9,067 bases of DNA from JAWLGJ01 sp041685145 (GTDB taxonomy: Bacteria; Pseudomonadota; Alphaproteobacteria; Rhodospirillales; Magnetospirillaceae). The translations under genes and the position numbers were made by a program. Of the stretch, positions 6,455 to 9,067 are shown piece by piece (the stretch's first letter is position 1; each line of letters begins with the position of its first letter). The stretch is taken from positions 1 to 9,067 of the forward strand of contig JAWLGJ010000075.1 in the NCBI GenBank assembly GCA_041685145.1, given 5' to 3'. The notes under the pieces were generated by a model. The model searched no databases. It saw only the letters and a list, made by a program, of their open reading frames with translations, and was not told the origin of the DNA.

Positions 6455-6480
6455 CCCAGCCGGACGTGGTAAGGCACGAT

Positions 6481-7188
6481 ATGTCGGTCGAACAGGCCCC
6501 CAGCTCACAAGATGATGTGGAACCTTACCGCCTGGGCGAGGCGCGGCGGCGCCTGCTCACCCTGGCGGTGCTGGATCCGTGGAATCCGCAGTTCTTCATG
6601 CGCCTGGGGCGGGCGCTGTTCGCCGCGCCGGCGCGCTACCGCAACGCCGCCGTGGTGCTGGACCTGGGGCCGGTGGCGGGGCGCACGCCCCTGAACCTGG
6701 CCGAATTCTGCCGCCGCCTGCGCCAGTACCAGCTTGTGCCGGTGGCGGTGGTCAACGCCGGCGAGGCCTGGGCGCAGATGGCCGCCAACGCCGGGCTGGC
6801 GGTGTTCGAGGACGCCGGCGAGGCGGCGCCGCGCGCCGCCGCCGCCCCCCCCGACAGCCGCCGCACCCGCGTCGTCGAGGAACCGGTGCGCTCGGGCCAG
6901 CAGGTCTATGCGCCGGGGGGCGATCTGGTGGTGCTGTCGACGGTGCATCCCGGCGCCGAGGTGCTCGCCGACGGCCACATCCACGTCTATGGCGCCCTGC
7001 GCGGCCGCGCCCTGGCGGGCATTCGCGGCGACGCCGGCGCGCGCGTCTTCTGCCGGCGGCTGGAGGCGGAACTGGTGTCGGTGGCCGGGGTCTACGCGGT
7101 CAGCGAGGCCCTGGAGACCGAGCGCCACCCCGGCGCCGTGCAGATACGGCTCGACGGCGAGACCCTGGTGGTCGAGCCGCTTTCGTGA
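6481..7188 (+). CDS. minC: Septum-site determining protein MinC
   Basis: MinC blocks FtsZ ring assembly away from mid-cell and is brought to the membrane by MinD. The 235 residues divide into an N-terminal FtsZ-inhibiting domain (about 14-112), an Ala/Pro/Arg linker (113-135) and the C-terminal beta-helix domain (136-235) that dimerises and binds MinD. The family's core is clear: R-S-G-Q-Q-V-Y-A-P-G-G-D-L-V-V-L at 137-152 and H-V-Y-G-A-L-R-G-R-A-L-A-G at 168-180. The N-terminal domain is, as usual, much less conserved. I chose ATG 6481 because AAGG at 6471-6474 lies six bases upstream; an in-frame GTG at 6445 lacks this. It is first in minCDE, 16 bases before minD. Confidence 0.95.
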   Translation: MSVEQAPSSQDDVEPYRLGEARRRLLTLAVLDPWNPQFFMRLGRALFAAPARYRNAAVVLDLGPVAGRTPLNLAEFCRRLRQYQLVPVAVVNAGEAWAQMAANAGLAVFEDAGEAAPRAAAAPPDSRRTRVVEEPVRSGQQVYAPGGDLVVLSTVHPGAEVLADGHIHVYGALRGRALAGIRGDAGARVFCRRLEAELVSVAGVYAVSEALETERHPGAVQIRLDGETLVVEPLS

Positions 7189-7204
7189 CGAGGAGGAGGG
7201 TTTC

Positions 7205-8017
7205 GTGACCAGAATCATCACCGTCACCTCCGGCAAGGGCGGCGTCGGCAAGACCACCACGGCGGCGGCCCTGGCCACCGGCCTGGCGCTGCGCGGCAAG
7301 AAGACCGCCGTCATCGACTTCGACGTCGGCCTGCGCAACCTGGACCTGATCATGGGCTGCGAGCGCCGGGTGGTCTTCGACTTCGTCAACGTCATCAACG
7401 GCGACGCGCGGCTCAACCAGGCGCTGATCCGCGACAAGCGCTGCGACAACCTGTTCATCCTGCCCACCTCGCAGACCCGCGACAAGGAGGCCCTGACCAC
7501 CGAGGGCGTCGAGCGGGTGCTCGACGACCTGGCCGGGCAGTTCGAATACATCGTCTGCGACAGCCCCGCCGGCATCGAACGCGGCGCCTATCTGGCGATG
7601 TATTTCGCCGACGAGGCGGTGGTGGTCACCAATCCCGAGGTCTCCTCGGTGCGCGACTCCGACCGCATGATCGGGCTGTTGACCAGCAAGGCGCGCAAGG
7701 CCGAGCAGGGCGAGGAGATGAAGCAGCACCTGCTGATCACCCGCTACGACCCGGCGCGGGTGGACCGGGGCGACATGCTCAATGTGGACGACGTGCTGGA
7801 GATCCTGGCCATCCCCCTGCTGGGCATCATCCCCGAATGCCCCAGCGTGCTGCAGGCCTCGAACATGGGCGTGCCGGTGGTCATGGAGGAGGATTCGCGC
7901 GCCGGCCAGGCCTACCGCGACACCGTCGCCCGTTTCCTGGGCGAGCAGGTCGAGCACCGCTTCCTCAAGGCCGACAAGCCCGGCCTGCTGCAACGGCTTC
8001 TGGGGAGGACGGCATGA
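7205..8017 (+). CDS. minD: Septum-site determining ATPase MinD
   Basis: MinD is the membrane-bound ATPase that recruits MinC and, stimulated by MinE, oscillates or forms gradients between the poles. The 270-residue protein has the deviant Walker A loop S-G-K-G-G-V-G-K-T-T (9-18) with signature Lys11 and Lys16, the switch I region D-F-D-V-G-L-R-N-L-D (38-47), a Walker B-type segment ending C-D-S-P-A-G (118-123), and N-P-E-V-S-S-V-R-D-S-D-R (143-154). The last residues, P-G-L-L-Q-R-L-L-G-R (259-268), form the amphipathic membrane-targeting helix. Much of the sequence closely follows E. coli MinD as I remember it. It starts with GTG at 7205 behind a repeated AGGAGG site (7191-7199), stronger than that of minC. 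Its stop overlaps the minE start (ATGA). Confidence 0.98.
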   Translation: MTRIITVTSGKGGVGKTTTAAALATGLALRGKKTAVIDFDVGLRNLDLIMGCERRVVFDFVNVINGDARLNQALIRDKRCDNLFILPTSQTRDKEALTTEGVERVLDDLAGQFEYIVCDSPAGIERGAYLAMYFADEAVVVTNPEVSSVRDSDRMIGLLTSKARKAEQGEEMKQHLLITRYDPARVDRGDMLNVDDVLEILAIPLLGIIPECPSVLQASNMGVPVVMEEDSRAGQAYRDTVARFLGEQVEHRFLKADKPGLLQRLLGRTA

Positions 8018-8271
8018 GCCTTCTGGACTTCCTGCGCCCGCGCAAGCCGCGCACCGCCCACGTCGCCAAGGACCGCCTGCAGATCCTGCTGGCGCACGAA
8101 CGCTCCAGCCGCGACGCCCCCGACTTCCTGCCGGCGCTGCAACGCGACATCCTCGACGTCATCCGCCGCTATGTGCCGGTGGAGGAGGAGCATGTGGCGG
8201 TGCGCCTCGACTCCCAGCGCGACATGTCGGTGCTGGAGGTCAATGTCGAGTTGCCGCCGCCCGCGCACTGA
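8014..8271 (+). CDS. minE: Cell division topological specificity factor MinE
   Basis: MinE stimulates MinD ATPase and releases MinCD from mid-cell, so division can occur there. The 85-residue length is typical. Residues 1-8 (M-S-L-L-D-F-L-R) form the N-terminal membrane-binding segment. Residues about 15-32 (A-H-V-A-K-D-R-L-Q-I-L-L-A-H-E-R-S-S) are the contact helix for MinD with the conserved A-K-x-R-L-x-x-L-L-A-H-x-R pattern. Residues 33-80 form the topological specificity domain, including L-Q-R-D-I-L-D-V-I-R-R-Y-V and a final beta strand M-S-V-L-E-V-N-V-E-L. Its ATG overlaps the minD stop and is preceded by GGGGAGG at 8001-8007, so it should be made in proportion to MinD. Confidence 0.97.
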   Translation: MSLLDFLRPRKPRTAHVAKDRLQILLAHERSSRDAPDFLPALQRDILDVIRRYVPVEEEHVAVRLDSQRDMSVLEVNVELPPPAH

Positions 8272-8278
8272 CCCGCGC

Positions 8279-8296
8279 GGCGCCGTCAGCGGCGCC
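8279..8296. terminator. GC hairpin between convergent minE and mutL
   Basis: GGCGCCG at 8279-8285 pairs perfectly with CGGCGCC at 8290-8296 around a four-base loop TCAG. It sits in the 14-base gap and the last codons of mutL, and its loop includes the mutL stop codon. No T-tract follows on either strand, so it may slow polymerase or protect 3' ends rather than act as a classic intrinsic terminator. Confidence 0.35.
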
Positions 8297-9067
8297 CGAA
8301 CAGGCGCTCGATGTCGGCCAGCTTGAGTTCGACGTAGGTGGGGCGGCCGTGGCTGCACTGGCCGGCGTGGGGGGTGGCCTCCATCTGGCGCAGCAGGGCG
8401 TTCATCTCCTCCGCCCCCAGGCGGCGGCCGGCGCGGACGCTGCCGTGGCAGGCCAGGGTGGCGCACACCGCCTCCAGCCGGTCCCTGAGCGCCGTCGCCG
8501 TGCCCCATTCGGCCAGTTGGTCGGCGAGGTCGCGCACCAGCCCGGCGACGTCCGCCTGCCCCAACAGCGCCGGCACCGCCCGCACCACCACCGCGCCGGG
8601 GCCGAAGGCCTCCACGTCCAGGCCCAGGGCGGCGAGGTCGGCGGCGCGCGCCAGCAGCCGTTCGGCGGCGGCCTCGTCCAGTTCCACCACCTCGGGCACC
8701 AGCAGGCCCTGGCGCGGCACGCCGCCCTCGTCAAGGTGGCGGCGCACGCGCTCGTAGACTAGGCGCTCGTGGGCGGCGTGCTGGTCGACGATGACGATGC
8801 CGTCGGCGGTCTGGGCGACGACATAGGTGCCGTGAAGCTGCGCCCGCGCCACCCCCAGGGGATGCTCCGGCGGCGCCTCGTCGGCGGGCGCGGGCGCCGG
8901 TGTCGCCGCCGCCGGCGGGGCGTCGAGGCCGGGCAGCCGCGCCCCCTCGCCCAGCCCCGCCGGCGCCTGCATGGCGGCGGCGGCGCGCAGCAGGCCGGGG
9001 GCGGGCGGCGGCGTCCCCGGTCGCGCCCCCCCCCGCGCGGCGGCGCCCCCGGGGGTGGCGGCGCGGG
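8286..9067 (-). CDS. mutL: DNA mismatch repair protein MutL, C-terminal part (5' end beyond window)
   Basis: The frame is open from the right edge to the TGA at 8286-8288, giving the last 259 residues. The N-terminal GHKL ATPase domain lies outside. The rightmost part (about 8880-9067) encodes the low-complexity Pro/Ala/Gly linker. The rest is the C-terminal dimerisation domain. The endonuclease motif D-Q-H-A-x-x-E-x-x-x-x-E is complete at 8751-8786 (D-Q-H-A-A-H-E-R-L-V-Y-E), with A-C-H-G-S-V-R-A-G and C-S-H-G-R-P-T also present as metal-site elements. By family knowledge this MutL should nick DNA itself, as in bacteria that lack MutH. An ATG at 8970-8972 is internal, not the start. A nine-C run lies in the linker. 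It converges on minE. Confidence 0.95.
   Translation of the reverse strand, partial: RAATPGGAAARGGARPGTPPPAPGLLRAAAAMQAPAGLGEGARLPGLDAPPAAATPAPAPADEAPPEHPLGVARAQLHGTYVVAQTADGIVIVDQHAAHERLVYERVRRHLDEGGVPRQGLLVPEVVELDEAAAERLLARAADLAALGLDVEAFGPGAVVVRAVPALLGQADVAGLVRDLADQLAEWGTATALRDRLEAVCATLACHGSVRAGRRLGAEEMNALLRQMEATPHAGQCSHGRPTYVELKLADIERLFGRR
9026..9034. repeat. Nine-base C homopolymer in the mutL linker
   Basis: Nine consecutive C residues (G on the coding strand) fall within the linker region of mutL. The frame is intact on both sides in this sequence. Such tracts are prone to replication slippage and also to sequencing error, and a one-base change would truncate or scramble the repair protein. 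Confidence 0.7.

Noticed and set aside
8286..8972. Treating the right-hand gene as a complete 228-residue protein starting at ATG 8972
   Set aside because: The frame stays open to the window edge and the content is clearly the C-terminal half of MutL, so the ATG is internal to the linker.

Overview
The window is very GC-rich, with strong G/C preference at third codon positions. It carries a compact set of chromosomal housekeeping genes with no mobile elements, RNA genes or CRISPR arrays that I can see. The gene types (shikimate kinase and DHQ synthase in one operon, a YciB/IspZ septation protein, a full minCDE operon, and a MutL carrying the endonuclease motif) and the codon usage suggest an alphaproteobacterium, probably in or near the Rhodospirillales. 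That placement is an inference from gene content, not from a marker gene search.

Left part, minus strand (1-1436): a two-gene unit runs leftwards. A 44-residue single-pass membrane protein, probably starting at TTG, overlaps by 20 bases a large exported Ala-rich helical-repeat protein that runs off the left edge. Neither has a function I can assign. They are divergent from an aroK-aroB-CNNM/CorC operon (1617-4582, plus strand). This operon makes shikimate kinase, 3-dehydroquinate synthase and a CBS-domain membrane protein. A perfect TATAAT and an inverted repeat lie in the 180-base divergent spacer.

Middle (4711-6370): a 65-residue orphan protein on the plus strand converges on yciB, and their stop codons overlap. 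yciB (minus, GTG start) is divergent from a rhomboid-family intramembrane protease. Their 65-base spacer holds one A/T-rich element that could act as a -10 box in either direction.

Right part (6481-9067): minC, minD and minE form a tightly packed operon that places the division site at mid-cell. It converges on the 3' part of mutL (minus strand, cut by the right edge), with a GC hairpin between them.

I do not see a clear new defence, toxin or secondary-metabolism system. The strongest leads are the coupled small-membrane-protein/exported-protein pair at the left edge and the 65-residue orphan next to yciB.
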